Source: Diadema setosum (taxonomy: Eukaryota > Echinodermata > Echinoidea > Diadematoida > Diadematidae). Taken from it: 64,000 nucleotides of DNA. The notes beneath the pieces were generated by a model. The model searched no databases. It worked only from the letters and a program-made list of their open reading frames with translations, and had not been told where the DNA came from. The stretch covers positions 9,826,608 to 9,890,607 of the forward strand of contig CM067075.1 of assembly GCA_033980235.1 (NCBI GenBank). Reading direction: 5' to 3'. The position numbers were made by a program, and so were the translations under genes. Below, one piece after another: positions 1 to 12,371 of the stretch (positions are counted from its first letter, which is position 1; the number at the start of each line of letters is the position of its first letter).

Positions 1-616
1 ATCAGGAGCACTGATTTTAACACCTAATCTAAACTCCACAACTCCTAGCTTGATCGATCCCAGCAGAATCTTCGTCAGAGAGATCAGGAGATCAGGAGAT
101 TAAAACATACGTTACTTAAGATTGAAGGGTTCAAAGAATTGCCAAAAAAAAAAAGTACATTAAGTGCGGCTAAAGGGCCATATGAGTGGGTGCTTGTGCC
201 CGTATCTGAATTTTCGTTTGCTTGTTTGTTTGTTTGTTTGCTTGTATTTTTAGAAGGGTAAGGGGGAGGTGCCTGATGAGAATCTACTTCCTAACTAAAG
301 GGTGGATAAGCTTCTCTTAATGTTCATTTTATCAAACTATGATTTATCATTGTAAGATAATTCTGTATATTATATAGGGATACACATCAGGAGCACTGAT
401 TTTAACACCTAATCTAAACTCCACAACTCCTAGCCGAGTGATCGATCCCAGCAGAATCTTCGTCAGAGGCAAGATGTTGATCATTGATGGTCAACTTGCC
501 TCTGACGAAGATTCTGCCAGGATCGAAAGCACATAACCCTTTTCGACTCCAGCATCTTTACATCTTCTACAATTTTTAAACATCCATGTTCAGATGACTA
601 TATTACAACAGCGCCT
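1..616. other. 3' flank of gene 1: direct repeat and hairpin, no gene
   Basis: No exon-like sequence was seen. An 80-bp segment at 1-80 recurs at 386-468 with small differences. The second copy runs into an inverted repeat: arms 443-473 and 495-525 agree at all but about two positions around a 21-nt loop. The words cagaatcttcgtcagag and ctctgacgaagattctg resemble hairpins seen at the 3' ends of some LINE/SINE families; that link is inference. Confidence 0.6.
443..525. repeat. Hairpin (31-bp arms) in gene 1 3' flank
   Basis: Arms 443-473 and 495-525 are reverse complements with two mismatches, around the core ctctgacgaagattctg. It ends about 90 nt past the gene 1 stop codon, so it could be within the 3' UTR if the transcript reaches that far. 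Confidence 0.65.
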
Positions 617-3600
617 CTATCGGCGATGAAATTTGAGAAGGATTTCAGTCTCTGGCTTGGTGACGATCTTATAGATGGGCAGCGAGTCTTTGACCAGGCT
701 GACGCTGAACCGACGGAAGACTCGTGCCGCAGTTAGTCGGAGCACCTCCATGGCGAATTGCTGACCGATGCAGTTCCGTTGTCCAGCTGAGAAGGGGACA
801 AAAGCGAAGGGGTCTCGCTTCTCGACGTTGGCCCTCTCGAAGCGGTCAGGTTTGAAGTCCATGTGGTCGTCACCCCACACATCTGGATTGTGGTGGATCT
901 GGTAGCCGTTCACCATCACTTCGGTCCCCGCGGGAATGGTGAATCTGTTCACTTTAAGTGGCTCCCTCAGCACGCGGAATGGCGGGACGTTCAAGTACAC
1001 CCTCATCGATTCCCGAAGGCATTGAGTCGTGTAGGTAAGTTCGTTAAGGTCATCGCTACAGAAAAATGATTTTATAGGAAGAGGAACAAATCGATTAATT
1101 CAGTTTTAAAACAATTTGCAGAACAGATACATAATCAAGTAAATAGATAAGGAAAAAAAAAAGAAAAAATGAAAATAAAATTCGCGTGATGTTAATGATG
1201 ACACGTTTGGACTTCTCTTTTCCTATAGGCCCCTTTCACACCTGCACGAATCGATGGTCCGGCATGATCCGTAAAGCGACCAGTGAAAATGTAAAGGGGG
1301 TTGCAGTCACACTTTATTGGTCTTAATGTGATCTCGTTTATGATGATTATTTGTCATTTGCTGCAAAGAATCGTAGACTGATAATAACAAAAACACTGTT
1401 TCTTTTCGTTTGGATAATGAACGGGCGTGCAACCTCTTTATTTGCCACATCTAATTCAGATCGAGGAAACAGGAATTATAGGGCAACACGGCATAAAACA
1501 GCTTCTTCTGATATACAGGTTTACTATACATTCTTGTGCACTCTTATTCGGAAGCTCGAATACACGGAAACGAATTCAGTTGGCGCTGAGAACCAGACAT
1601 AAGACTTACAAATCTCGATAAATTTTGATAGCTATAAGCCAATCAGTGCCGGCATCTCTATCGAAAATTATCGAGAATTGTCGAAAATTGACCAATAGTA
1701 CGACATGATGCTGTCGAAATATGACATCGAAAATTGGCCAATAGAACGACAGGATCCTATCGAAATACGCGCAGTGCAATGAGTTTGCCATGCGAAGTCC
1801 AGAGCTCCTATACAGTCTGTCGCTTGCGCCCAAACTTTCTTCTGAATGAAAGAAAAGATGAGAAGAAAGCAAAGGTGGTGGGAAAAGAAGAATACCTATT
1901 TTACAGATACCAAAGAAAAACTCTCCAGCTCGCCATTAATTATTCTTCGTGTTTGTTACTCAGACCATCGACTAAAAATATGTCGTCCGCTGCCTCTTGC
2001 GTGCTAGCTCGTCGTATGTGTACACTTCGTCTTTCTTACACATAAACAGCGACTAATGAACTGTCGTCTGCCGGGTGCGTGCGAGGGGTGCTGGCTTGCA
2101 GGCTGCCGCGGCGGCTGGCTTTAGACACCACATGGCCGGCGGAGCCGTGGGGGCCGTGGGGGCCGTGGGGGCTCGGGCCCCCACACTTTTTGTGCATCAT
2201 ACAAAGGAATACATAAGGTGTCATCACTTTGGGCCCCTACACTTTTTTTTTTTAAACCCGGAAGTACGTAAGTGGCACTAAATAGAAATAGATAGAGATC
2301 TTGAAGTGTGAGCGCGGGAAGGTAATGCTTTTGGACTTAAGACCTTTTCAGCTGAAGAAACCCGGAAGTGGAAGGGGAGAGATGAGCTGAGAACCTTTTT
2401 TTTTTTTTTTTTTTTTTTTTGCTTGTTAGCTCATGAAGCCCGGAAGTGGGCCCCCCACACTTTTGAAAACGCTCCGCCGGCCCTGCACCATGCATTTGGT
2501 GGAAAACCATTCTGTGACGGAGTGTCTTGTGCACGACAATATGTGCTTGCATTTAGCAAATACTAGTACGATATGTATTACCGGGGAAGCTGGATATATT
2601 TCCTGTGCTATTTGTCCGTAGTATTAAGTTTGGTGACTTATTTTTATACTGGATTTTTTTGGCCATTTCAATGCTCTTGACCAATCAACAAACTAGAAAT
2701 AAATTGTTAGGGATATTAAAAAAATATATATTTTAAGAGGAGCGTAGGTGCCAAAAGATTTAAAACAACGTTCCTTTATTCTAAATTTCATTTACAAACC
2801 AGTAAGTGTGTTAAGTGCTTTTAAAAGACTTGCTTTGCTCTCACATATTTAATTTGCTTACCTGCTTAGATTTCTGCAAGTCTTTCAGCAGTAGCGCAAG
2901 ACTTCACCTACTCCACCCATTTACATATAATTTGTTATGGGCACATAATAGGCTATGCATAACTTCGGAACACCGTTCTATATTATAACCAACACTTACT
3001 TCTTTGTTTTTTATTTGTTTGTTTATTTTGGGTAAAAAAGTTACGCTTTCCAAGTCCTGTCCGACAGTTTGCGAATCTAGGCCTAGCAGGGATGTGTTTG
3101 AGGTGACTTCAGTAGTACTGTTTTCTGAGTGGTGCAGCCCTAAAGAAAATAGTGCTACTAAAGTCACTGAAAGCACTTAGTTTAACCAGAAAAATATATT
3201 TTAAGAGGAGCGTAGGTGCCAAAAGATTTAAAACAACGTTCCTTTATTCTAAATTTCATTTACAAACCAGTAAGTGTGTTTAGTCCTTTTAAAAGACTTG
3301 CTTTGCTCTCACATATTTAATTTGCTTACCTGCTTAGATTTCTGCAAGTCTTTCAGCAGTAGCGCAAGACTTCACCTACTCCACCCATTTACATATAATT
3401 TGTTATGGGCACATAATAGGCTATGCATAACTTCGGAACACCGTTCTATATTATAACCAACACTTACTTCTTTGTTTTTTATTTGTTTGTTTATTTTGGG
3501 TAAAAAAGTTACGCTTTCCAAGTCCTGTCCGACAGTTTGCGAATCTAGGCCTAGCAGGGATGTGTTTGAGGTGACTTCAGTAGTACTGTTTTCTGAGTGG

Positions 3601-6600
3601 TGCAGCCCTAAAGAAAATAGTGCTACTAAAGTCACTGAAAGCACTTAGTTTAACCAGAAACTTGATTAATGGCTATGGCACAGACTATGCCCTGAAAGTC
3701 TCACACTTACAATGTCACGTTGTCGTCATCTCGGCCCGTGAAAATTCGGTCTATCTCTTCCTGAACCCGGGCCTGTTCCTCGGGATGTTTTGCCATAACG
3801 CGAAAGAACCATGTGAGGGCGCTCGATGAGGTGTCTGCGCCAGCAAAGATGAACACGTTGACCTGATACAGTTTGCATAAGATTGTCCATAAGTTTAATT
3901 CGGTTGTCGTTGTTACGTTCATCTAAAAATGACATAATTGCGGATTACAGTCGAAAAAAATGATAAATATTGAACTTGGTGCCAACACTGGATGCGCTAA
4001 GAGATTGAAAAAAAAAAAGCTTTTATATTACAATGTGTATATCTACGTTCTTTCACCCTATTCCATCGAACGCAGTAAAGAAAGCGTTGTCGTCTTCTGG
4101 ACATACGGATGCACATTGCTGCCTCAAATACGTTTGATTTTTTTTTTGATAGATTTTATTTCATTTCTACATTCATTTTCCAAACAAGAATGTAACACAA
4201 AGGCAACTTAACAAGTTTATTGAGTAGTATTTCAATCTAATAGTGGAGATACTTGTACTTGGAAACAGGAAAATGACTGAGTTAAATGTTCTTCTGGCGC
4301 TGAGCTTAGATTACCTCATCTCTGATCTCCTTGTCACTCAGTCCTTCACCATCTGAATCTCGAGACAACAGCAACGTGTCGAGAAAATCCAGCACATTCT
4401 CTTGGGGCTTTATAGAGTGATCAAAAGGAATGAGACAACCAAAACAAATTACAATCACTGCTCACTATGGAAGAACAAGATCACAGTGGTTCAAAAGAGC
4501 TTCTTGGCGAAGGTCTGCGCTCTTGGTGTGCTTCTCTAGTTTTGAATTAGCCTTAGCAACCAGACAATAACAAAAGTAGGTGCATTCAAAAGAGATATCC
4601 ACCATCGACCAAGTCTATTGTGTGATTGTCAAAAAGGTCAACAAAGTCAACAATATGTCAGCAAGCACGAGTAATATTCTAGAGGAAGATTATTATGATT
4701 TGAAAAACTACTTTTCTTTTCTTTTTTCGCAACAACCGATAAAACAATAGATGATACATGTGGACAATAACAACACAGCATAAATAGTTTGACATGACAA
4801 CTCAGTTATGAAAAGTGCATGATTAGTCTTTTTTTATTTATACATTTCTGAGAAGGCATCACAGTCAGCTCCCTTCCTTCTCTTTACGAGTCATCCGCGA
4901 TCACGAATGGCCAATTTTCGATTAAACTTGATGTGTATTCAACTAAAGCTTGAGTCTATAAATCGCTCTGTGATCCCAAAAGAATTGATAAAAACAAGAT
5001 TTTATCTTTTAAAAGAAAATAATACAACTAATGCACCTTGCGGTTTTATTCCACTATCATTTCCACACATTTCTATTGCAAATTTATACAATACTGAATA
5101 AGCAGCATTCACTTTTAGTTGGAGAGGAGTTTTATTTCGTTCCATCTCTTATATCCACATTATAAACCACGAAAATTAAGATTAAAGTCTAAAAATTTGA
5201 ATCATTCAGAGGGACTTATACAATCTGATTTGGTTTGTCAGGAAAAATCCTCAAAAGTTCGTCAAGGAAAACCAATAGACTGGTTCCGTTGCTTTGTGAC
5301 GTCACAACTCACCTCTTTTTCCATAGTATACTTTTGTCGCCTTTCCTTGATAATCTGCTCTTGAATACCGTGCATGTAGCGGATACCATCTTTCCATACT
5401 TTGTGTTTTGGAGACAGTCGAAAGACGAAGTCGTACAACATCAGAGGTGTGTACATTCTGATGGATTCGTCGTTCATTTTCGATGTTTTTTAATTGAAAT
5501 ATAGGCAAAAGAACAGTTACGCGTTTGAATGATGATGGCATAGACAGAAAACAGCATCATATTTCGGAAACACTATATGTATATTTTTATATGTTTTTAT
5601 ATTATTGCCGTAGCACTGCGGAGATATTTGCAATGAAACCACTCTTAGACACTGCAAATACATTCTAGACAATATACAAACAGATGTACGTATTTCGGGG
5701 ACAGTCGAAAGAGGAGTTCGTACAGCATCAGAGGAGTGTACATTATGTTCTATATAATTTGTCTTGTATTGTTGCCGTAGTCATTGCTGAAATATTTGCA
5801 ATGAAAACACTGCAATAGACACTGTAAGAAATGTTCTCGACGATATACGAGCAGAAGGATAATTGGTGGTATTAGCAGCGCAATGGTACATTTATTTTTC
5901 CACTGGAATATATTGCTTCGCCAGTATTGAGGTCAAAAGGAAGACGCTGTCTCTAGTTGAAAGGAGAGAAAAAGGTGCATGCGAACAGTGAGATTGAGAA
6001 AGGGAGTGGGGAGGGAAGGGGAGCGTGGGGGGGGGGGGGGGTGGAGAGAGGGGAAGGGAAAAACTGGGGTTATACTGTTCCTACATAGTTAAAATACACA
6101 AATAAAGTACGTAGTTAGACAGATAAAGACACCGTATGGTTTTTCTTTGATACCTGTATGTGAGAACACTCGTCAACTGATCGATGACGTTGATCATGCG
6201 TGATTCTCTTTCCTGGCAATGAGACATGTACGAGAATGCGCAGCGGAAGATGACGTCACTAGTGAAGAGTGCCATTGTTTTAGAAAGTTCAACGGACTCC
6301 CCCAAGTCAGCAGCTTTCAACAGCTTGTTCACTAGGACGTCGGCAGTCTACAGGAACAGAGAGTATATCAAAGGCCTACTCTTGCAGTTTGCATATTCAA
6401 TTGTTGTCTTCCCTTTTCTTTTAATAACGAAAAAGGGATTGTATTTTTGCGCTACATAGCGCTTTCAATCATTATTGTTGTAACCATTATAATCAATATT
6501 ATTAGTATCATTGTAATCAATATATTGTTGTTACTATTATGCCATATTTCTCCAACACTCGCCTCACTACACATGTATTACAGAAAGTGCAAAACAAACA

Positions 6601-8189
6601 TAATGGTTGACATTGATATTCTGAAATACATTCGATGTTGAAATTCATTTCGTTCAGCCCGACAGCACGTTGTACGCCTTCTATTTGCAACGATTATTTT
6701 CACTGAAAATTACTCTCTTATTGACTTAATGATCATTAGGGTACTTAAAATGTAACACGCAATACCTGTATGATAGTCATTAGATGCGTATTTTGTCGTA
6801 TAATGACAGGTATACAGATGAAATATTAAAGTAGAAGTATATTGTTGGAGATAAATAGCTGTGTGTTTGTGTGTTTGTGCGTGCGCGTGTTTGTATGTGT
6901 GTGTGTGTGGGGGGGGCTGACTGGCCGGGTGTTTAAGCATTAATGAACGACTATGGACTCCGCGACAACAAACCTCATTTATGGTGGCGACGTATCGTTT
7001 CAGCATCTGAAAGTGAAACGATGGCGTCATGAGGCGACGGTGCCTCTTCCAAACAGCGCCCTCTAAGATGCCCAGTCCCTCGGTCCATTCTTTGAATGCT
7101 TTATATTCGTCACCCTTAAAACAAGTGTGGATTAAGAAGAATACATTCAATTCAATAAGAATTTATTAAAAGCAAACAAATACACACTTCAGAGACTATA
7201 TAGAGATGACATATGTATGGTATTACATCATTATCTTATTATTCATATCGACATTGACTGGCAATTAAACTCTGGCAATGTCAGTGGTTGGAGTTCAGAA
7301 GATATGATTGTATCACAAAAGTCATTTTCATCGGGTACACGTCACGAGTACGACAACCCACAAATCGTACAGCCCAAGAGTCATACAGCCCATGAGTCAT
7401 ACAGTCCACGAGTCGACACTGAACAAATTAAGGCCCACGAGACCGACACATTAAGAACCCTGATGTCATGTCGAACTGGTGGGTCGTTTTTACCTATATA
7501 GTGTTGAACTCATGGGCCTTTTTTTGCCAGGTGTCCAACTCGTGGGCCTCGTTTGTCTAGTGACGGACTCATGGGCCTTATTAGCTTAGTGTCGAACTCA
7601 TGGGCTGTATGACTCGTGGGTTTTAGGACTCATTGACCCTTATTCAATGTAGAACTTTTGGGCCGTATGACTCGTGGGTGTCGGTCTCGAGGGATGACTC
7701 TTCTTCATCGGCAGGAGTGAGAAATAACGAGGATTCATAGTGAACGTGTTCAGAAATTATGGTCAGTTAAACCGTCAACATCGGTCTCAGTTGAGGCTAA
7801 CTCGGGTGGCCATTTTCTCTGATATTCAGCCACCTTGGTTCTCGATTAATGTTCAGAGATCGACTTACCATTTTGCCGATGGTTGTACTACTCAAGAGTT
7901 CCTTGATGCTATCCGGGTGGTTTAACATAACCATCGGCTTCCATCCAACCCACACCGCCAGCAGTCTGCGGTATTTCTTCACGGCTTCTTGCTCCCAAAC
8001 AAATCCCGGCTCGTTGAACCCCGGGTCGCGGATGTTTCCATAGAACCAGTGTGGAGGGGGCCCGGGAAGATGTCGTCGGATGTACACGAGACGACGAAGA
8101 GTAGCGACCAGTGACAAGAGAAACTGGACAATCTTGAAACCAAAGAAGGATAAAGCAACAGTTCCCAAAATGGTCGTAATGAACGACAT
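617..8189 (-). CDS. Gene 1: cytochrome P450, CYP4 family (CYP4F-like), 7 exons, intact
   Basis: Exons in coding order: 8189-7869, 7114-6974, 6347-6154, 5457-5313, 4407-4315, 3862-3711, 1055-617 (stop TAG). They sum to 1485 nt, or 494 aa, normal for CYP4. Every intron is GT-AG, with phases 0,0,2,0,0,2. Seen in the protein: hydrophobic N-terminal anchor (about 4-30), hinge LPGPPPHW (41-48), helix C WKRHRRLMTPSFHF in exon 2, I-helix AGADTS (305-310), ExxR E364-R367, and heme loop FSAGQRNCIG with Cys444 as thiolate ligand. Family knowledge: an ER-membrane monooxygenase served by P450 reductase, typically omega-hydroxylating fatty acids or eicosanoids. The substrate here is unknown. Ala305 replaces the Glu that usually binds heme covalently. 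The MSFITT start was chosen because it is conserved in four of five copies, while reading frames upstream of it are not conserved between copies. Intron 6 (2.65 kb) carries a 468-bp tandem duplication. Confidence 0.92.
2090..2480. repeat. Composite repetitive insert in gene 1 intron 6
   Basis: Holds short GGGGCCGTG tandem copies (about 2145-2170), three related words of the form gggcccccacactttt (near 2178, 2233, 2449), three copies of cccggaagt and a poly-T tract (2397-2420). It looks like a degraded transposon; no family was recognised. Confidence 0.4.
2726..3661. repeat. 468-bp tandem duplication in gene 1 intron 6
   Basis: Two adjacent units offset by exactly 468 bp (about 2726-3193 and 3194-3661). 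They differ at only a few positions, for example gttaagtgctttt against gtttagtcctttt. Both carry the same 90-codon open frame on the minus strand, which is a by-product of the duplication and resembles no known protein. Gene 2 has no equivalent, so the insertion and duplication post-date the split of genes 1 and 2. Confidence 0.9.
7340..7690. repeat. Degenerate array of 'actcatgggcc' words in gene 1 intron 1
   Basis: From 7360 to 7450 the words appear as gcccatgagtcatacag or gcccacgag. From 7505 to 7680 they appear in the opposite orientation, as actcatgggcctt and actcgtgggcc, some ten copies in all. The two halves make a loose inverted repeat around 7470-7500. No open frame is conserved. Confidence 0.6.
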
Positions 8190-9229
8190 TATGATGACGT
8201 CCACAGCCCTCACAAAAACGCACTTGGATCCACCAGAATTCACGAGCACTTGTTTGGCTGTGCGTGAACGTGTATTGTGTATTATCATAACACGTATTAC
8301 ATATAAATGTGTGTGTGTGTATGTCTACATATCTGTGAGTGTGTTTTGTCCGTTTCTAGACCGCACCTTTTGATGGAGGTGACTTGTATGTCATGGAGCC
8401 CTTGGCAAAGTTCAAAGTGCGCTTTTATGTTTGTGTAAGTGGGAGCATAAACATATCTACTCTTTCCCCCTTGGAGGAAAATGCTCTGCACTTTGAGAGA
8501 AAGGAAAAAAGCAATCGCAAACCAACAACACACAGTTCTCTCCATTATACTTTCTTTTTTTTTCTGACAAATGGAGTGAACGCCAATTGAATGAATGACT
8601 AAACATGACAAAATGGAAAAGATATCCGGCTGTCCAATCATCATATTGGTATGTTTATAATGGTAGGCATGCCATAGGAAAGCTAATTTGTTTTACGCAC
8701 ATTACCAAAGCAGACGTCTCGAGAGAACATAAGAGAAATGTAGACATAAAACTCCTCCCACTCAACTACCAACAGGGATAACAGCTATATTACTGTAGCT
8801 TAAGACTATGCACATAAAAATGTTCTGTCCCTTTTGAAACAAATTAATTTTCCCTCAAGATGTGTTAAAAAACTGTCACTATACATTAAGCGTTGTAACT
8901 GCCATCGTCGAAACGTCTTCAGTTCTATTCAAAAATTTGAAGTGCTCCCGTGGTTCCAACAATCTCCACTCACTAGACAACGCATAGAGAGAGAAAAGGG
9001 GTATCTTACATGATTGCATCTTATCTGAAGCGTGATAGCAGCAAGGCAGAATGCCGTACGAGATTCAGAGGTGAAAGCATAGAGAAAATTAAGCTACACA
9101 TAAGTTACTTTGTAGGCTACGTAAAGAATGTATAACATACAGACATAAGCCGCATTCAGACACATAAATGAACGGTTTTTGCAATGCGATGCTAAACTCG
9201 AGTTTCAAATAGCATGTGTAATAAGTGGC

Positions 9230-9520
9230 ACTAGAAAAGTGACATCCTATGCACAGGGATTTCTTTGAATTTGCAGCAGATTAAAAAAGAAATGCCAGGA
9301 GGCAGAAGCGAAGGGAAGGAGCTGATAGTCTGTTAAATGCCAGCCGTTTTTATAATAAAGTTTTCTGTCCTGAACGCCCTGTCGAAGAGACTATTCATCC
9401 CTGACAAGATGCGAAGTTTGCAAGGTCAAGGCGCAGGTTAATTCAACACGACTCCCCAACAATGTTTTCTTCTTTCCCATCCACTCCTTGGGTTTGCACT
9501 TGTAACCTCTTCTAACCCAA
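9230..9520 (-). promoter_or_regulatory. Upstream block shared by genes 1-4 (gene 1 copy)
   Basis: Contains ttataataaagttttctgtcctgaac, cctgtcgaagagacta and caaggtcaaggcgcaggtt, which recur in order upstream of gene 2 (22865-23180), gene 3 (37225-37460) and partly gene 4 (50500-50740). No reading frame is shared among copies, so it is non-coding. It may be a regulatory block or only undecayed duplicated DNA. Confidence 0.45.
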
Positions 9521-9859
9521 GGAAAGGAAAGAGAGCGAAGTTACTGGGGTAGACCCAGGGAGCTCACCTCCCTGGGTATAGACTATAGTCACGATAGTGT
9601 GCAAAAGCGATGTACGTACATGACGTAAGCTATTCATATCCTGGACTTGGGAAGACTATAGTGTGCAAAGCGATGGATGTACGCTATTCATGTCCTGGAC
9701 TGATCGAGTATTTAAAGTGAAGACAAAGTAAAGACATCAGTGGCTGGTATCCAAAGTCTAACATTGTCATTGATTTTCATCTAAGCGTGATGTCATTTCC
9801 ATCTCATGTCTGAAATGTTTGAACCAATCAATCTTTGAATTTCTTGTGAGTCAAACTTC

Positions 9860-10243
9860 GATCGTACAGTTTTGGTTGAGATCTCACTTCTTTTTTCTAA
9901 CATTTTTATTTTGTGAGATAATGAAACACTTCTTATGGAAAATGAAATAGCATAGAATGAATTCCAAGAGGAATTCATCGTTTATTTGATGAAAATTGGT
10001 TTTGAAATGGCTGAGATATCCAAAGCAGAGCGTATGTAATAAAAGGTGGGACGTACCACCTTTTATTATGATCGCTTTGTTTTACTTTGTTTTTCCAAAA
10101 CTGATTTTCATCAAATAAACTTTGAATTCGTCTTAGAATAGTAAGCTGTGTACTATTTCATAAGCTGATTTTTGGTATCTCGCAAAAAGTTGAAAGCCTT
10201 ATCTTCATCTCCACGACTCCACCAATACTATACCATCCCTTTA
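9860..10243. mobile_element. MITE family A, copy 1
   Basis: About 385 bp. Starts gatcgtacagttttggttgag and ends accaatactataccatcccttta; the ends are imperfect inverted repeats. The centre is an internal palindrome (aataaaaggtgggacgtaccaccttttatt). It shares most of its length with 33419-33815 and 48313-48698. Confidence 0.7.
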
Positions 10244-10752
10244 AAGCCACTATTTACTTTTTGCAGATGGAAAAAAAAAACCAGCTTTGGTGCTTCAAAA
10301 TAGTTCTAAAATATTACGGTTAGAAACAACTAATGTAAAAATGTTAATCAGTATAACCAATATTAAGTAATATGTGATAACTCGATCATTTTTGTAATCA
10401 CTGCTCCCAATGGTAAACAGCGGCTTTATAGGCACTTCATTAATAACGTTCAAGTTGATTTGAACTGGAAAAAGTAAAGTCTGTATAGCTAACAGAAGAA
10501 TGAACGTTAACCATCAAAATAGAGCCAGATAGTCAGAGGAATAATTCAATCCTATACATATATAAAATTGTTTTATTTCATGAACAAGAGATACCTGTCG
10601 CAATCCATATTGATAATTATAATGATGATAAAAATAAGTACAGCATTTGTAATGCGCCATCGATCTAGTGGCCTATTCTGAGGCGCAGGGGGACATATAA
10701 AGAGAATAACATACATTATACAGTTGTACATATGAAAGTTGAAGAAAAAAGA

Positions 10753-11176
10753 TCACATACCCGGTAAGCAATTCAACAAATATTCAACCAAAGCAAGATG
10801 CGAACTGTAATATGTCTTCAAATGATTTTTAAATGTTTCAGTGGTTTCTACTGATCGGATTCTCAATGAAAGAGCATTCCAGAGAGATTGGGCTGCAGAA
10901 ATAAAAGCTTTTTCTCCGAGAGTCGAGATTGATCTTTTAACTGTTAATTGTTTACTATTGCATCTACGGAGATTTCTGCCGGGGACATAAATATTCCGAA
11001 GCAAGGTTTTGCAAATATTTTGGAGCTGAGCAATGTACTGCTTTCCATGTATGGAGCAGAATTCTAAACTCTATCCTTTTGGATACTGATAGCCATTGAA
11101 GATTTTTAAGAACTGGGGTAATGCGGGAGGAGAGAGACGTTCCACTGAAGACCCGAGTAGCAGAGTTTTGATACAT
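10753..11176 (-). mobile_element. LINE remnant: C-terminal part of an L2/CR1-type reverse transcriptase
   Basis: Two overlapping minus-strand frames read NSATRVFSGTSLSSRITPVL, LQWLSVSKRIEFRILLHTWKA and then GEKAFISAAQSLWNALSLRIR. This is the order ITPVL..L.WLPV..RI.FK.LL.TWK...A..LWNSLP..IR typical of the region after the RT palm in L2/CR1-like elements. A frameshift lies near 10970-11000. Only the 3' end of the element is left. Confidence 0.75.
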
Positions 11177-11814
11177 GAAATAGTGTTACAATAAGCAAAG
11201 ATTTTCCAACGATTCATCAGTTACAAGAACTGCTTGACAATTTTTGAAGCATATTATAATCAAAAACAAAGTTCAAATTACAATTTATTTGGGTGGGTTT
11301 ACTTGTTGTTTATGAAATTACAAGATGTTACTGTCACATCTTTTGGAAGTAAGTGTTCAATTAGTAATGCGGACGTGATAAATATAAATGTTGTATTTCC
11401 CTAGTACAGTCACAGTGGTACTGAACACTGAAGGGTCGAGAAAATTCCCTGGCGTACCTTCCACTAGTCTTAAGCAGTACCCTACCTATTCGAGGAGGCA
11501 TGTACATAACGAACATGCACTTTTAATTGGATGCTTTGATATCGCAAACGTTCGATGATTATGAATTGAGCCCACGCTATGGGTACCCATTCTATATAGG
11601 TGACTCTTACCATTTAGGCCTACTATACTGAGGCTAATATTTGGAGCGTCCTCGTACCGTACGTGTCGGAAACCCTTTCGAGAAGCGGTCTCTTGTCTGT
11701 TTCCCATACTGGTCGGGCAGCCCGCCCAAATCAGGCCCTGACTGGCTCCGTTTCCATGGCAAACGAGTTCCCCCTCCATTATCTTTGTCTTTGATGTGAC
11801 CATATGTATATAAT

Positions 11815-11981
11815 ACAAATAAAGAATGTTTATGAGTGCAATTGAGAGAATATTTCATGAGGTGAAAGATGTAATGATCCATTCAACGAGGTGCAGCCGA
11901 GTTATTGAATGGATCAAACTTTCATCTTTCACCGAATGAAATATTCTGTCCATTGCACGAATGAAAAACATTTATTATTTG
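11815..11981. repeat. Foldback element, about 70-bp arms
   Basis: The left arm (acaaataaagaatgttt ... gatccattcaa) and the reverse complement of the right arm agree over about 70 bp with scattered mismatches. The centre is cgaggtgcagccgagtta. It lies directly next to the TIR element that follows. Confidence 0.7.
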
Positions 11982-11984
11982 TTT

Positions 11985-12300
11985 TATATAACGCCTAAAA
12001 TAGATCCTTGTGTTATTTTGATGTTTTATTAATTTAGAAACAAGAGAGAATCTGAGATCCCGAGAGTGCTCACTGAGAGCTTTATGCTAGCGCGCTGTCG
12101 CATCTACACACTGCAAACGCAAGCGTTTTACGCGCGTGCGGTGCCGGGCTCTCAGCGAGCGTGCAATGCTATGGAGCAAATCGTATGGATCCAAAATTGA
12201 ACCGCAAATGGCACGGATGATGACGTCATAGTGAAATGGGCCGAATGATCAATGTCAAACAACAAATCAAATGACAAGGATCTCTTCAGGCGTTATATAA
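11985..12300. mobile_element. Short TIR element, about 316 bp
   Basis: Ends are tatataacgcctaaaataga and its near inverse tctcttcaggcgttatata; the TIR extends through ggatccttgt, roughly 35 bp. The interior is GC-rich (gcgctgtcgcatctac, gtttacgcgcg-like). No coding capacity was seen, so it is a probable non-autonomous DNA transposon. Confidence 0.6.
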
Positions 12301-12308
12301 ATATTATG

Positions 12309-12371
12309 ATACATACATACATACATACACACATAAATACAAACATACATACATACATACATACATACATA
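12309..12371. repeat. ATAC microsatellite
   Basis: About fifteen units of atac/catac with a few interruptions, just outside the right end of the preceding TIR element and downstream of gene 2. Confidence 0.9.

Noticed and set aside
2904..3644. Two identical 90-codon minus-strand frames
   Set aside because: They are the same frame repeated by the 468-bp tandem duplication, lie inside an intron and resemble no protein family.
8190..8288. Upstream in-frame extension of gene 1 (and 49796-49885 in gene 4) as part of the protein
   Set aside because: The upstream frame is out of phase with exon 1 in gene 2, and the conserved hydrophobic anchor begins at the MS(F/L) start.
8080..8373. Plus-strand frame antisense to gene 1 exon 1 (similar one at 63259-63588)
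   Set aside because: Similarity between the two is explained by conservation of the exon on the other strand.
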